This document shows, in pieces, positions 39,393-53,000 of a DNA stretch of 64,000 nucleotides (the first letter of the stretch is position 1; each line of letters starts with the position of its first letter). The notes beneath the pieces were generated by a model. It was not told the DNA's origin. It worked only from the letters and a program-made list of their open reading frames with translations, and made no database searches. A program made the translations under genes and the position numbers. This DNA comes from Arctopsyche grandis (Eukaryota; Arthropoda; Insecta; Trichoptera; Hydropsychidae). The stretch is taken from the NCBI RefSeq assembly GCF_051622035.1, contig NC_135360.1, positions 34,303,206-34,367,205 of the forward strand, written 5' to 3'.

Positions 39393-41212
39393 CATATATA
39401 AAATGTTACATACACTACATGTACATATTATAAACACGTGTAAGTACATATGTATGTACCTGCATACATATGCAGATAAAATAGCGGTCATGTTTCCTCG
39501 ATTGGTCCGATTTATTTCGAACGGATAAACAAACGTGTCCGTCATTGGAGACGATAAATCACCAACAGATGATTCGATTCAATAATTTATATACATATGT
39601 ATGTACGTGTAATAAAAAGCAGCTGACCTCGGTTTATTTTCATATCTATCTCGATAAATAATCTCTGACTTTCTCCTCCATTTTTCATTTTGGTGTAAAT
39701 GTTGCTTATCGCGGTTCACCACAAACCAATTAGACTTATGCGTAGCGATCATATTATACATATTTATGTACAGCTTACAAGTATAATATAATATTAAATA
39801 AAAATCAGATAGACGTTTGTCAGCACGTACCTACATATCTTTATATGGCGATTCGAGTTACATTTGTTTGTTTGGCGCCGATTTACATATAAGGAGCGAA
39901 CCGTTCAGTGCAATTACACATTTTGTGTAATCGCCAATACCTTAATCGGTGAATCCTCTACTTTTATATTATTCTACAGCTTCAGCTCGGTCACCTAACG
40001 AATCGACACATGTTGCTTTTATATGCTAATAAAAAGTTTTAACACTTTTAGTGCGTAAAAAACAGGAGCATTATTTTATGTAGATAATTTGAGTAAATCG
40101 TTTTAACGGTTTAATTTATCCCATGCTGATATCGACGTAAATAACATATCAAAATCAAAATGTATATAAGAACCATTTTAGATATCGCAACAGAATTCGA
40201 ATTTCTTCATACAGCGAAAAAGATAAATACACTATATATGTATGTACGTACTATGTAAATATACATATGTATGTTTGTGTAAAAATCTGAATAATTCAAA
40301 ATCAAATGTCATTAAGGGTTATACATAATATGTACATATTTAGTTATTTATTTTAACATTTTTAAGAGAAACTTACAGCTAATACAAAAATAATAAAATG
40401 AATAGTTATACTTAATCCATTTACAAGTTTCTTCAGATAGCATGAAAAATGTGACTAAAGTAGAATTAGCTAGGAAGGATTTGCCAAATAAAAAATATAT
40501 CAAAAGAATACAAAAAAAAACAATTAAAAATTATCTTAATTGATTACTTCTGCTCTGTGATACATAAAAACATTTAAAGATTATGATAAGTAATAGTATA
40601 AAGTTAAGCGAAAGGGTTGAAAAAACGATCTTGCAATATATATGTATGTACATATGTATATGCACTGTAGTATGTACATATATGTAGTACTGTTCAATAC
40701 TTTTTCAGCATCTTTTTTTAGCGATTTTGCGTCATTCGGTTCATTCACCGCTGAAAGATACATAAAACGGTGTCTGCGAAATTAGTTTTCTCCCGGTTTA
40801 TCATGATCGGTTTCACGCCTTCAATAATAAGATGAATTGGAAAACAATTGATACTCAAGAACTATGTACATATGTATGTATGTATGTAGACGTACAGACA
40901 GATTGGATATGACGCATGCCAAAATGTGCGTCATACATACATATGTACTTCATATTAATTCCATAACTTCTCACTGTGAATTTTAATATTTGCAGGCTTT
41001 TTATATAGCTTCACTCCGTTAGTTCATTAAGTGTTAAAGTTTTTATGTACATAAGCTTGTACTTAATCTTTAATTTCAGAATTTATTACATATAAAGCGT
41101 TTCATGAAGTAATAGCTCGCTAAAACAGGATTTTGTACTTGCATTATCATCGGATGAAATATGTATATCTACATACATACATACATATTTATATATGTAC
41201 ATACTAAGGATT
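39393..41212. other. Gene-desert DNA
   Basis: AT-rich with many CATATGTATGTA runs. No gene or element recognised. Confidence 0.35.
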
Positions 41213-41399
41213 GTAAATAGGTTTTTAAGCTCTTTTTCCTATTATGCTGTAGATTAACATTAGAATAATATAACACTATGATTACTAACCAAATTAAATT
41301 AAATTGTAAAAGAATAGAAAATGATCAGTAGATCAGTAGCTATTAAAATAGATATAAGATGTATTGTGAACATAATTTCGTAATAATAAAAAGCATTTC
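41213..41399 (+). repeat. Interspersed repeat Y, copy 2
   Basis: Nearly identical to 14562-14752, differing by a few substitutions and a small indel; ends CGTAATAATAAAAAGCATTT. Confidence 0.6.
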
Positions 41400-41683
41400 A
41401 GTCAGTGAAAATATATTTTCACTGACGTTTCAGTGAAATCATAACCAGTTACATTTTCAGGGTTGGTTTTATTAATTTAAGATTAGATTTTTAGGGTCGG
41501 TATTATTTAAGGGTTAGGATAGGTTAGGTTAAGTAAGGGTTGGCCCTATTCATTTAAGATTGGGTTGTTAAGGTTAAATTTATAGAGTTAAACGTAGTAA
41601 ATTCATTGTTTGATACATTTTCACTGCTTGAATTGGTGAAAATATATTTTCACTTGAAATATGCTTTCACTGTAACATATACA

Positions 41684-42040
41684 CTAGCTGAACCCGGCAT
41701 GCGTTGCAATGCCACAATGACGCATGCAATTCCCGTTCCCGTTTCCGTTCTCGTTCCCGTTCCCATCTATCGGAAAAACGCAGGCAGCGAACACATTTGA
41801 AATAGCTCAATTGTTTGTTTATTTTACCTTAACAACGCAGGTCACGACCCGAAAGCATTTGAAATTATTGCGTTGCAATGACACTCATTCCCGTTTTTCC
41901 CGTTTCCGTTCCCGTGTTTGGGCGATATTTTCACAGTAATCTTCCCGGACATGCATACAACAAATCCTGAAAGTTCCATCGTAATCGGTTGAGTGATTTA
42001 GGAGCCTATACGAGACAAACAGACATTCAATTATATATAG
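41684..42040 (-). mobile_element. Non-autonomous Helitron-like element
   Basis: Read on the minus strand it starts CTATATATAATTGAATGTCT and ends CCGGGTTCAGCTAG followed by T, i.e. a CTAG 3' terminus. It contains CCGTTCCCGTTTCC repeats and CATCGTAATCGGTTGAG, common in insect non-autonomous Helitrons. No Rep/helicase coding sequence. The 5' TC is not seen. Confidence 0.45.
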
Positions 42041-43022
42041 GTACGTACATACAATATAGATAAGTGTATGAATTCGACTTCATATGTATACTTATGACTT
42101 GTTGACTAGTCTTCAACATTTGTATCGAAAGTGTGAAAACGAAAGTACATATTATGTTGTACGTATTTCTTTTAACATCTGATGTGCGACAAGGTCGTTT
42201 CAATGGGGTCACTGGAGCTTTTCAATTCTACACTTACATACATATGTGTATGTACTGTATTATTTTTAAATGTTCTGGATAAATATTTACTTAATGATGA
42301 GAAAAATCTCTTTTTGGCTTTAAAATCCTTTTCCGTTTGTATGCAGTATGTAATGTATGTATGTCACGATATTGTGAAGGGTAATCTCGTATACCTACTA
42401 CATACATACATACATACATACCTATAACAGCCTTGATTTTATAATTTGTCTGGAAAATTGGCGTTCGCTGAATCACTTTCGTACTCACTTTTATTGTATG
42501 TATGTACATAAGTTCATATGTACATACATCAGTACATCAGAACATTGTACATGCAGTGGTGCTAAATAAAAAAGTATAAAGTAAAAAGTACCAGGGCGGT
42601 GTTTAATTTTTACGACCCCCCCCCCCCCCCCGCTATTTTTGTTACTTAAAAAGTATGTATCCTAATATTGGTAGTATAAATATTTATAAAAAAATCAAAT
42701 GCTAATTAATTTGAAAAGTCAATCAAAATGGTCTGAGTAAGGCTTATTATTTTTTGCAATATAATATACAGTTCTGAATTTTTTTTGGATGATACGATTT
42801 CGGCATCATTCAAAGTGTCTATAACTTTTTCAATAGGTTGTTGTTGGGCTGTTTTTAATTTTTTTTCTGCACTCAAATGGGCATTTGAGAGAGGATACGG
42901 TTTTAGTCACCAAATGTTAAAACGAGAGTCTGCTCATAATATTTGGTATACAAAATTTTATATGAAATACAAGCAAAAATATTTTTTAAGTGTAAATGCA
43001 TATATGTATATTGTATGCAGTA
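42041..43022. other. Gene-desert DNA
   Basis: Contains a poly-C run of about 17 bases at 42616-42632 and microsatellites. No gene recognised. Confidence 0.35.
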
Positions 43023-43229
43023 TCTAATATATGTATAATTTCGAAAGAGACTTTGTATGTATGTTTGTTTGGTTCGTAGAATCCGTGACGTTCAATTTAA
43101 TAAAAAATAAATAAATTTAAATAAAATATAACTATTCAAATAAATTTAATAAAATGTTCACTATTAGATTGTCCATGTTTAAGCGGTTTATACTACAAAT
43201 ACCGAGCGAAGCCAGGTACAAAACACTAG
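43023..43229 (+). mobile_element. Short non-autonomous Helitron (207 bp)
   Basis: Starts TCTAATATATGTATAATTTC, ends GGTACAAAACACTAG, with host A before and T after. That is the Helitron pattern: 5' TC, 3' CTAG, A/T target, no duplication. A TACC...GGTA pair (43198-43218) gives a small hairpin near the 3' end. Confidence 0.7.
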
Positions 43230-43339
43230 TGTACAATATACGTTTAACCGTTATCCAACATCTCAATTGAAATGATAAATGCAAAACAAAGATTTATTTA
43301 TCTAAAGATACAGATTTAAATTATCGAATTATCTACATA

Positions 43340-44196
43340 TCTAATATATAATTTCGAATGAGACTATTGTTGGTTCGTAGAATCCGTGACGTCATCGAAC
43401 AAATTAAAGTTTCTATGCCGACGATATTGATATCGTTGAATATTATTACTTTATCTATGTACATACGTAGTAACAATAGATGAAGTTTAGTGATTATGCG
43501 AAAATTCGAACTCGAGATTTTGACTGATTCGAACTCAGAATCCATTACTGATCACGTTTTCATGATCTAGAAAAAATGTGTGTGTCTGTGTATTTTGAGG
43601 ATTTTTTGAACACCGTTAGTCCTATCGAACCGAAACTTAGTATCGGGTACTGAAATTCTTATCGACACGACGTAAATTTTTTTCAAATTTTTAAGTTGAC
43701 CGGAAATGGTACCTCCCCTTATAGGTGTCCTCTTTTTTTTAAGTTTTTGAATTCAATTATCTCCCAAACCGCTAACTGAATCGGATTAAATCTTTTTTAC
43801 ATGTAATAGAAATAATAATTTTTATCACCTTATATTTTTTAAATATTTTTATCTGAACCGGAAGTAGTACTTTTACTCTAGAGAATCGAGATTTTTTAAT
43901 ATTTTTCTCAGAAACCTTTTGATTTATTGAACTGAAATTTTATATCTAGAAGTTTAAGCGTAATACCAAGTTATGTATAAAATTTGGTAAGCATCCCTCA
44001 ACCGGAAGTGGTAGTTTACTCTTGTTCGATTTTTCTTCCACTATTTTTTTCGACCTATACATGTGTGTTCTTCACGAAAAAAATCAAGTATAATTCTTTT
44101 ATCAATGTGATGATAATAAAAGTTTGGTTAGAATTCGTAAACCGGAAGTAGTATTTTTTTTAAAACAATATTTCATTATTTATTCTCCCTGCATTA
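43340..44196 (+). mobile_element. Non-autonomous Helitron, longer relative
   Basis: Same 5' end (A before TCTAATATATAATTTCGAA) as the 207-bp element 110 bp upstream. The interior contains GTGACGTCATCGAAC and four ACCGGAA(G/A)T-type motifs at about 43691, 43856, 44000 and 44141. The proposed 3' end GCATTAG before TGTACAT resembles the neighbour's CACTAG before TGTACAA but is not canonical. Confidence 0.5.
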
Positions 44197-44408
44197 GTGT
44201 ACATATGTATGTATGTACATATGTACAAAAACTTTTTACTTTATTTTTAATAAACTTCAGATTGAGAGAAAAATTGAAATGTTAAATTTGGTTCAGATCA
44301 CAACGAAGAGAAAGAGGAAAATAGTATGTTGTACATATGTACATATGTATGCATTTATCGAGCGCTCAACATCCAGCAAACACAATCATAAAATCATACG
44401 AAACTTAA

Positions 44409-46834
44409 CCCTTTTGAGTGCTGACGTCTTTTCTGTTGAAAGCCCGCCACGCTGAAAATTTCGCCAACATTTCCAACTAGAATTATTTAGAAATCCAATA
44501 GAAAGCAGGTATAAAAATCGTAGCTAATCCAAACAAACCCTAGATAATTACCGCCGAGGATTTAGAGTTTTGTAAAGGTGTGTTTAGACTCTCTAACAAT
44601 ATAAAATAAACAAAATAAGTCTATTAATAAATGTATTATTCCAAAACTAGTTCCATCTTCTTCATTGTTGTTAAAATGTAATGCTCACAATCTAAATTCC
44701 AAGTCACAATTTAAAATACTCGGAAGTTAGGGATTTCCATCGCGAAATTCTGCTATGGGTATAAATTCAGAAATTCCGGTGTAAAACAGTATTTATAAAC
44801 GTTGACAAATGAATGACACAGATTACAGCCAGAGCCACGCAACCTCTTGATATTCGCGACAGACATTGCATCGGCAGTCAGTAGCTAGGCATCAGCAGTC
44901 GTTAGCTAGTGCGTACATACACCCAGCGCAAAACGAAGCTTATCAGTCACAAATTTTACCGGAATGGCCCATTTTTCGCCCTATTGGGTCTCACTTTCTG
45001 GCAAATTTTGTTTTTATACTTTTACAGTTGTTTTCAGCATACCTCAACGTATTGTTGCCAGAAAAGTTTTAAAGTCAGTTTCCCCCAGACTTTCAAGTCG
45101 TGCGTGTTTTTTTTTTAGTGTTGTGAGCGTTGAGCGTAAAATATGAATTTTTGTCGATCGCCGAGAAATCAAAAATTGTCACTTTCTGGGAGGAAAATTA
45201 TTCTTTTGCGGAAATTTATCGACGAACGGGGACACATTCTACCCACAATAACTGTATTTTTTAAGAAGTATAAAAAAACAATGGACTTAACACCTGTCGA
45301 AAGAGGAAAAATGGCAAAAAAACTGACTTCTCGAGACGGACGGATTTTAAAGAGAATTTTACTTCAAAACAGTCTCAAAACTGCGTCAGAAATTAGGTCT
45401 GAGTTCATTGAAGTTGGAAAAAATAGTAAGCCTTAGAACAGTTCAATATAAACTAAATGAACTTGGTCTATTTTAACGGCGCCGTGTATAAAAAACCCTC
45501 CTCACGAAGAAAATGAAGGATACTCGTCTTTGGTGGGCCAAAGAGAAGAAAAATTGCACAGTTCAAGATTGGGAGACGAATACTTTATCAGATGAATTCA
45601 AATTCAATCTGATTGGATCAGATGGGATGGCGCTAGTACGACGAAAATCAGGCGAACGCTATAAAGAATCGTGCTAAGCGCTGACTGTTTAACATTCGCC
45701 ATGGTATGGTATTGGGGGCCATCACACGGTATGGTGTTGGGTCAATCATTAAACTAGATGGGATAGTCAACTCACAAGAGTGTAAAAAAATCATCGACAA
45801 AAGCGTTATTTCTACATTAGAAGGCTTACCGGGAATGGTTAAGGATCTTGTCTTTCACGATGATTACGCACCAGCGCATCGTTCAAAATTGTATTCAAAT
45901 TGTTTTCACAATTAATTTTAATTATTTTTAATGCCATTTGTTTGTTTATATCACCATTTGTTTTTTTTTTTAATATCGATCAAGATAAAGATAGTTTAGG
46001 TATAAACTCCATTGAATGGCCAGGAAACAGCTCGGATCTAAATATAACCGAAAATATGTAAGCAAAATAGGCAAAAAAATTAGAGATAAGAAACCAAAAA
46101 CCATAAAATAATTAAAATACATTATTTATGACGTATGCTACAATGAAATTAGTGATGAATTATTAAAAAATAATATGAATCACTACTTAAACGAATAAAA
46201 CTATTTATTAAAAACAAAGGGGGTCCCATTAAATATTAATAAAAAAACATTTTTATTTGTATTCCCTACTATTATTTGAAGTCCCCTTGATATGTTGAAA
46301 AGCTTGAAGAAGAAAAAAAAATCCGTTTTTATCGATTTTTTGATTTATGAAATCTACTCCAGGTATAAAAAAAAGTTCATTTTTACTCCAAATTTACAAT
46401 GAAATCGCTTTTTTTTTGCTGCATATTGATGAAGAAGAGTTGTAGAAAGTAATACGAAAACTGTTATTTTAAATTCCTTTCCTAATCTTTTAAAATATAT
46501 CGTTATTTGCATGTGATGCAACTGATAAGCTTCGCTTTGCACTGGTTGTACATAAATAGGTGACAAAACGTTAACTAACATCGGTTTTCTCCCTCGCACA
46601 CGTTAGATTGAGGTGGTGCCCGCGGCAGCAAAACTGAGGCGTCAATCACCTTGCGATGCTCTGGATTACACGACCCATGTTCAATGCTTTTTATTTCAAT
46701 GCTACCTGGAAAGACTTTAGCAGGTAGTATTCTTGTTTACTTTGTATATGGTCAATATACAACGCGTATGGGCGTTTTTCAGGCCCATGGACTTGTTCAC
46801 AAACGCTGATCGGCGTTGGTCAGCATTCAAAGGG
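44409..46834. mobile_element. piggyBac-like non-autonomous element hosting a Tc1-like element
   Basis: Flanked by TTAA on both sides (44405-44408 and 46835-46838). Termini are CCCTTTTGAGTGCTGACG and, inverted, CCCTTTGAATGCTGACC, with further subterminal similarity. TTAA duplication plus CCCTTT ends is the piggyBac pattern. No piggyBac transposase is seen. 44920-46548 is a nested Tc1-like element. Without that insert the host would be only about 0.8 kb. Confidence 0.75.
44920..46548 (+). mobile_element. Degenerate Tc1-like transposon
   Basis: About 28-bp imperfect terminal inverted repeats CACCCAGCGCAAAACGAAGC / CAACCAGTGCAAAGCGAAGC, with TA on both sides. The broken transposase is on the plus strand at 45143-46050. 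Blocks include TPVERGKMAKKLTSRDGRIL (HTH), then LSDEFKFN at the first catalytic Asp and DLVFHDDYAPAHRSK at the second. A WPGNSSDLNITEN block would carry the Glu. Frameshifts and stops occur between the blocks (stop at 45435, stop at 45915). Much older than the DD38E copy. Confidence 0.75.
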
Positions 46835-46838
46835 TTAA

Positions 46839-47070
46839 CCGGTAGGAAGACTCTGAATTTCGCTCTGCGTGAGAAATTGGACGAGTTTTGAAGTACAGGT
46901 GGTGAGTGGTGAGTGGTGAGTAGTGATAGAGAGGTCCTCGTCAGTGGGTCGCCGCCGAGTGCAAGTTTCCTTTTTCAGGCGAATCGCTCGAGGCGGATGG
47001 GTGGGTGGGTGGGTGGGTGGGAGGAGGTCTCCTCGACAGTGTTCGATAGCAGTCGAGGTCTGCGGCCGCG
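46839..47070 (+). promoter_or_regulatory. SWAP70 upstream region with G-run
   Basis: GC-rich stretch before the SWAP70 start. GGTGAGTGGTGAGTGGTGAG triplication at 46900-46921. Six GGG runs separated by single T at 46999-47021, about 50 bp before the ATG, can form a G-quadruplex. Confidence 0.45.
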
Positions 47071-50000
47071 ATGGCTGCTCTGCTGCAGAACGTCACCAAC
47101 GGCATATGGCACGCGTTCAATGCACTGCACAGAGACCACTATGGACTCGTGCACAAGTCTAAGTTGAAGGTACATACATACATACACTCGTACTCCTACA
47201 ACTACTACCCAACACCCAACACCCAACACCCAACACCCAACACCCAATAACCAATACACATTGCCATTGCCATTGTCCGGTTTTCGACCTATCTACCTGT
47301 TTAAGTGTGAGCGGTGTGGTGTACACCTGATCTTCAAAACTTCGATAACTTTACATACAAGTTAGTGTGATATCTGCACAGTCACTGTAGTCACATTCAC
47401 AAGTGTCGTTTGTGAATGTGAGATGAATCACGCACTTCCGCCAATTTAATTAAATTAAGCAGCCGAATCAAACAAACCGGAGGGGAAAAAGTTTTTAGAA
47501 CATGTGTTTTGTGCCAAATGTTTTTACTTTCATATGTATGAATTTAAGTATTATATGAACCGCTATAATTAAAAGAGGCATAAGTCCACTTTTTTTCATA
47601 TCGAGAAATATCTTGCAAAAAATTAAATACAATGTTTTGCGTTTAACAATATTTATTGTATTACGATTATTTTTCACCATCGCATTGGCGGAAGCGATTT
47701 AAATTTCAATCGTTGACTAAGCCGCGCAAAATGGCAAAGTTTCAAAACGATCGGAAGAATGTAGGATATACGTATGTATGTAGGTGTCGGACCAATAAGC
47801 GAAGTGAAATATACATAGAATACTGATGCTATATTCTTCTTTAAGCTCATAAATGGTTTCCTTGATTGTTCTGATTTACTGAATAAGGTTAATTTCAGAA
47901 TCCCAATTCGGTACTCTAGACGCGTTGCACTCTTTTCACTTGATCCTTTCAATACTAATTCCCAAAAATATTTTTATCTGCAGCGCGTTTATCGTATGTT
48001 TAACGGAGAGCTGAATGAGGTTGATCTATTTGGTACATCAATTATATCATCTATCCCTATCCCTACATCAATTCAGGTCTAACATCAAGAGAATCTTGAC
48101 CGATTGATTCATTTCCTCTCCTATTCTATTTTTCCAATATTTCCAATATTTTTATACTTTAGTTATGTAATGTGCTATTTAATCATATTATAGCTTTCAT
48201 TCTTTTCCTTTTCATTTGTTTATTTTGTATTTACCTTTTTCATTTGTTTTATATTTGTAAATTTCAATTTCTTCTTATATTCTATTTTATAACCTTTTCC
48301 AAATATTTTAATACTATAGTTTAATTATGCAATGCTCTACATATTTTGTCATGCCTTTATTCTTTACTTTTTAATTTGTTTTCCTCATATTTATCTTTTT
48401 CATTTTTGTAAAAATCTATTATTGGACTCGGATGTTACATATATTATTTATTTACTATTTGTTTTTTATACATATCTACATCCTGTCTGTTGATTTTTCA
48501 ATTAATAAAATAAAATAAAATAAAAAATAGAATAGCCTTGTAAAAATACTGGTGACCTTTAAATACGTTTAATCTGCTTTTCCGAGATTCTGAACATATC
48601 GAATTAAAAGAAGTGATAACAGTTTGTGAATTAAGTCAAACAGAAATAGTGTTTTTGGAACTGAAAAGTGGATTTATGTATGTATGTATATATGAAATGC
48701 TCGTCGTCGAGAATTTACATATGTAGATAAAAAAAATCAGTTGATAATGAGCTGAATGTGCTTTTACGTGCAGATGTTTGTAATACAAAGAGTATCTTTT
48801 TTATTATTATTTGTACGCATCTTGCATTAATCGTGTAGTCGTGTCGGTGACGAGGTCGATTCGCTTATTGTTTGTCATGAAAATTAAGTACATAGCTAAT
48901 TAAATGTTTAGCTAATGGCATTTGAATAATCTGATGCGAAACATTTTACAATGTATGTAAGATGTAAAATCTATAAGGTTAGATGTATAATATTATATGG
49001 TAGGTATACATTTTTATCTCGTATGATCATATGTACGTACATAAATAAGTTAGTTTATTTCTATACCTTCAATAAGTACATAGAACCTAGTCCTACAGCA
49101 CAACTCACGACGTCATGATTTCAAGGTCTAGACGCCGTATTTTAAGAATTTAGATTCTGCCTTATAAATATTTTATACAAATCTTACTAATTTTAGTTAT
49201 TGAATAAAAAACGCCCAAATCGTTCGTTTTTTTTTATATTTCCGTGTATAACCTACATACATATGTACATATGTATTTAAAGGTTCGGTGATTACTGCTC
49301 ACAAAGTCACTAAAATCTCTATAACGGAACTCTAGGCAGCCGAAAAGTCCATCATACTAACGACAACTATCATACTAACAAGAACTTGACTGCCAAATAT
49401 TGCGTATTCGCGATTTTAATAGCAAAAATTGTCTTTGTGACCACCGCAATGTGACGAATAATCCAATTACCGTATTTAAAAGACTCGGGTCGAAGCGTAT
49501 GTATACATACATATGTACATATGTATGAGGTCAATGTGAATAACTTGCATGTGAAGTTGCATTTTTCATTCTCCTTAATTGTGACATTAAAAAATAATTA
49601 TATATAATTATAACAGACAGACAAAATAGTGATATTATACATATATATGATGATTAGCGAAAATGTATCCTAAAGTCTTAATAAAGTCTAAAGTGTAAAT
49701 AAATGTGTACTGCATAGGTATTTTTGTATCTCTAGCATAAATTTAAGGATTAACCTTTGAAGGACGGAGCGTCCAGATTGAACAAGTGTCCCGAACCGGG
49801 GTCGAGTAAGACCCCAGTATTTTTAAATCAAAATACAGCTTGTCTCACAATACAAATGGGTTCAATATAAATCTTATTAATCATTTTATACATCAACATA
49901 AAAAGTTTTAGTTCTATAGCATGTTTTTGACTATTTTTGTATTAAAAAATAACGACAATCATCGACGTGCTAACGCACATAGGTAAGGCCAACAGGCGAC

Positions 50001-53000
50001 AGCATGAATCAATAGCCACGCGCCAAAAACGACTAGAAATACAAGAAATATAGGGTGTATAGCTTTGAAAACCACATAGTTATTACGAAAGACGTAAAAA
50101 TTGGGACACTTGCATACCCCACTTCGGTGAGGGAGGGTTAATCCGACTTTAACTAGCTTTTATAGAAAAAGTTTTAAAATAAAAATCGACGATCTATGTA
50201 TGCATTTAGCAGCACATTTATATACATACTTACTCAATAATTTTTTTTCCAAGTTAAAATGAATAATAATCATAATAATAACACAAATTGTACACGTTTT
50301 TCAATAGAGAGTTTACAATGTCGCAATCTTTACATTGTTTCGTAAACATATTTTTTTTTGCCAGTGAAAATTATACTTATTAGTGTGTCAAATTGGAATT
50401 GTATGTAATAACAATGGGGACGCTAAATTGTTTGAATAACTCTATACAAGTGTAGACGACAGTTTCAACTGATGATAAACATCTGTGTTTGATCCTACTA
50501 TGACGAATTTCGTACATGTATACATATGTACATATGTACATACATACATACCTCCTTGCGTTATAAATATGTAGTATAATCATATGAAAAATTAACGTTT
50601 ACGAAGCCATTAAACGTGCATACATATGTATGTATTTATGCACGTATATAGTTATTAAAAAAAGAAATGAAACAATTTGATAATCTAACAGCCAACCAGC
50701 GGATGTTCATTATCAGTCGTTCCGATTAATCAACGCTACACCAGTGCGTTACATTGAAATACATATGTATGCATTCAAGATAAGCAAAGTTTAAGATAGG
50801 GTTTTAAATGGTGATTTAAAACTGCAAAAAGCAGATAACGTAAAAATTACTAAGTGTGCAAAATTGCAATAAACGGAGACCAACAACAGCTTTGTATGTT
50901 TGTACGTACATATATACATACAAACATATAATCGAGTTGCTTTATCACATTTTCTTTGCATTACTCATTTGTATGTTCTATTTCTAGATGCCATGCAGCG
51001 ACAGCTCATAATATAATACTGTATCTTAAAAAGGTGTTTCGTGATTAAACAACATCATTGTAGTGTTGATTTTGCAATGCGTCTGCATTTATGTACATAT
51101 AAAGAAAATATCCATTTGCAGTAGGAATTTGAAATTTGTGATTTTATATACATACATACATACATATATACCTACATATGTATGTATATTTAATATATAA
51201 ATTATTATTCATAGTGAATTTTTCAATCTCTGTTCATATACATACATATTTATAAATTCATTTCACAAGTGTTTCATTTTAGAGTTATACAATATTTAAT
51301 TGTTATTAAATAAGGACAATTGAAAATGATTACAGGTATTAACAGCAAACATTGGAACACTTTTGGACTTGTATGGAGTGGAAAGAGGACTCGACCATTA
51401 CAGATCAACGTTGGAACTTGACTTCGAACACTTTAAATATTATTTGCACAAAGAAGTGTTTTCACCGTTGCCGCACACTTTCAGCGCGACAAATTTGAGA
51501 AATTTTGAAGAAAAGATTGAAGAAGTATACATACACTCATAAATAATAGGTACATAATTAATTAATTATAAATTAAAATATCACTCATTAATATATAATT
51601 CGACTTACTTATAAAGGTATGTTGGCTGATATGTCGCAGAAATTATTCCACTAGACAACGACCTATCTTTTCGGAAACTTCAGTATATCAACTGTTTAGA
51701 ATATTTTGCATGCTTGGCGATTTGACACCCGATAAAGATAACCCTAGAAATTTTCAGGTACCACTTGAACTAATGATATGAAATCAAATTGTATGTATGT
51801 ATGTATGTATGTATTTACCGAATGTCGAAATCGTTTTGAAAATGCGTTCTTAAAACCATTTCAGGTTATGCTATCGGCATCGGAGGCTGGATTAGTCGCT
51901 GAACAACTAGTCAATTTATTAGGACTCCCGTGGGATCATTCAGACTGGGAGAATTTCAGCGCGACGATCGGTGCTTTTAGATTAAACACTTTTTTTGCCA
52001 TTTTAGAGAGTAAGTGCAGAACCATAGGTAATGTTGAAGAAGCGTCCATCGCCGAAGCTGTCGAAGAATTGTATCAGACGTTTATCAAAGATGTTATCAA
52101 AAAGGTACGAAATCCACCATTGCCTTGCTTTGCAAATATTGGACCATAAACACATTTCATATTATCATTTGAATATATTTTACAGGGTTTTCTAATGAAA
52201 AAAGGTTATTTGCTTCCGACGCTTCGGGAATACTGGTTCGTTCTGCAGCCGTGCGAAATCTCATATTATAAAACACCCTCTGAACGATTTCTATGCGGTA
52301 CAATCACAATAAATCCAAATTGTTCTTTAGAGAGCATTCAAGGATCGGCCAAGTTGCAGAAATTTCTTTTGACCACATCCGAAAGGGTGTTCGAGCTCGC
52401 CACTCAAGATCACAAGTACCCATAAATGAGCTAAATATTTTTTTTATATTTAAATATTGGCTAAATTAATTATTTACTAAAATTGAATGTCTCCGTTGAT
52501 TTGTAGGAGTCGTCTTCAGTGGACGTCAGCTTTACAGCTAGCCATCGAGCATTCCAACGGCAGACATGGATACCATAGAAGTCAAAAGGCAAAACGTAGA
52601 GAGGAGAACAAGCGTAGGGAGATGCAGGCTGAAGAGGTGAATAAGACGAAAAAGCTATTGCAGGAGGAGATGAAAGCACGCATAGCTGCCGAAATTCAGG
52701 CTCACCAATTGGCCGAGATGGCACAAGAAGACAGTAAACGTTTACAAGAAATGAAAGACACACAAGCCAAATTGGAAAGGTTGCTTGCCGAGGAAACTCA
52801 GGCTAAGCAAGACGAGGAAATAGTACGAGCATTACAAGCAAGGTCAGTTTGAATAATACTTACAAATCAGGACCGCGCCTAGGGGTTCGTCCGCCTGTGT
52901 GCAAACTTAAATCGGCCTCTCTTTAGTTTTATCAGCATTTGTATAAATCATATTAATAAAAAAAAAATTAAGTGCATGCCAGTATAAGCATAGTGTTGAA

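Noticed and set aside
42616-42632. Poly-C run as a regulatory element
   Set aside because: Isolated homopolymer in gene-desert DNA with nothing to link it to a gene; could also be a sequencing or assembly artefact.
44866-45146. Overlapping short frames (LPEKF, HFSPYWVSLSG and others)
   Set aside because: They lie in the non-coding left part of the degenerate Tc1-like element.
46913-47167. Plus-strand frames over SWAP70 exon 1
   Set aside because: The SWAP70 reading from ATG 47071 matches the family in another frame; these are shadows with G-run-driven composition.
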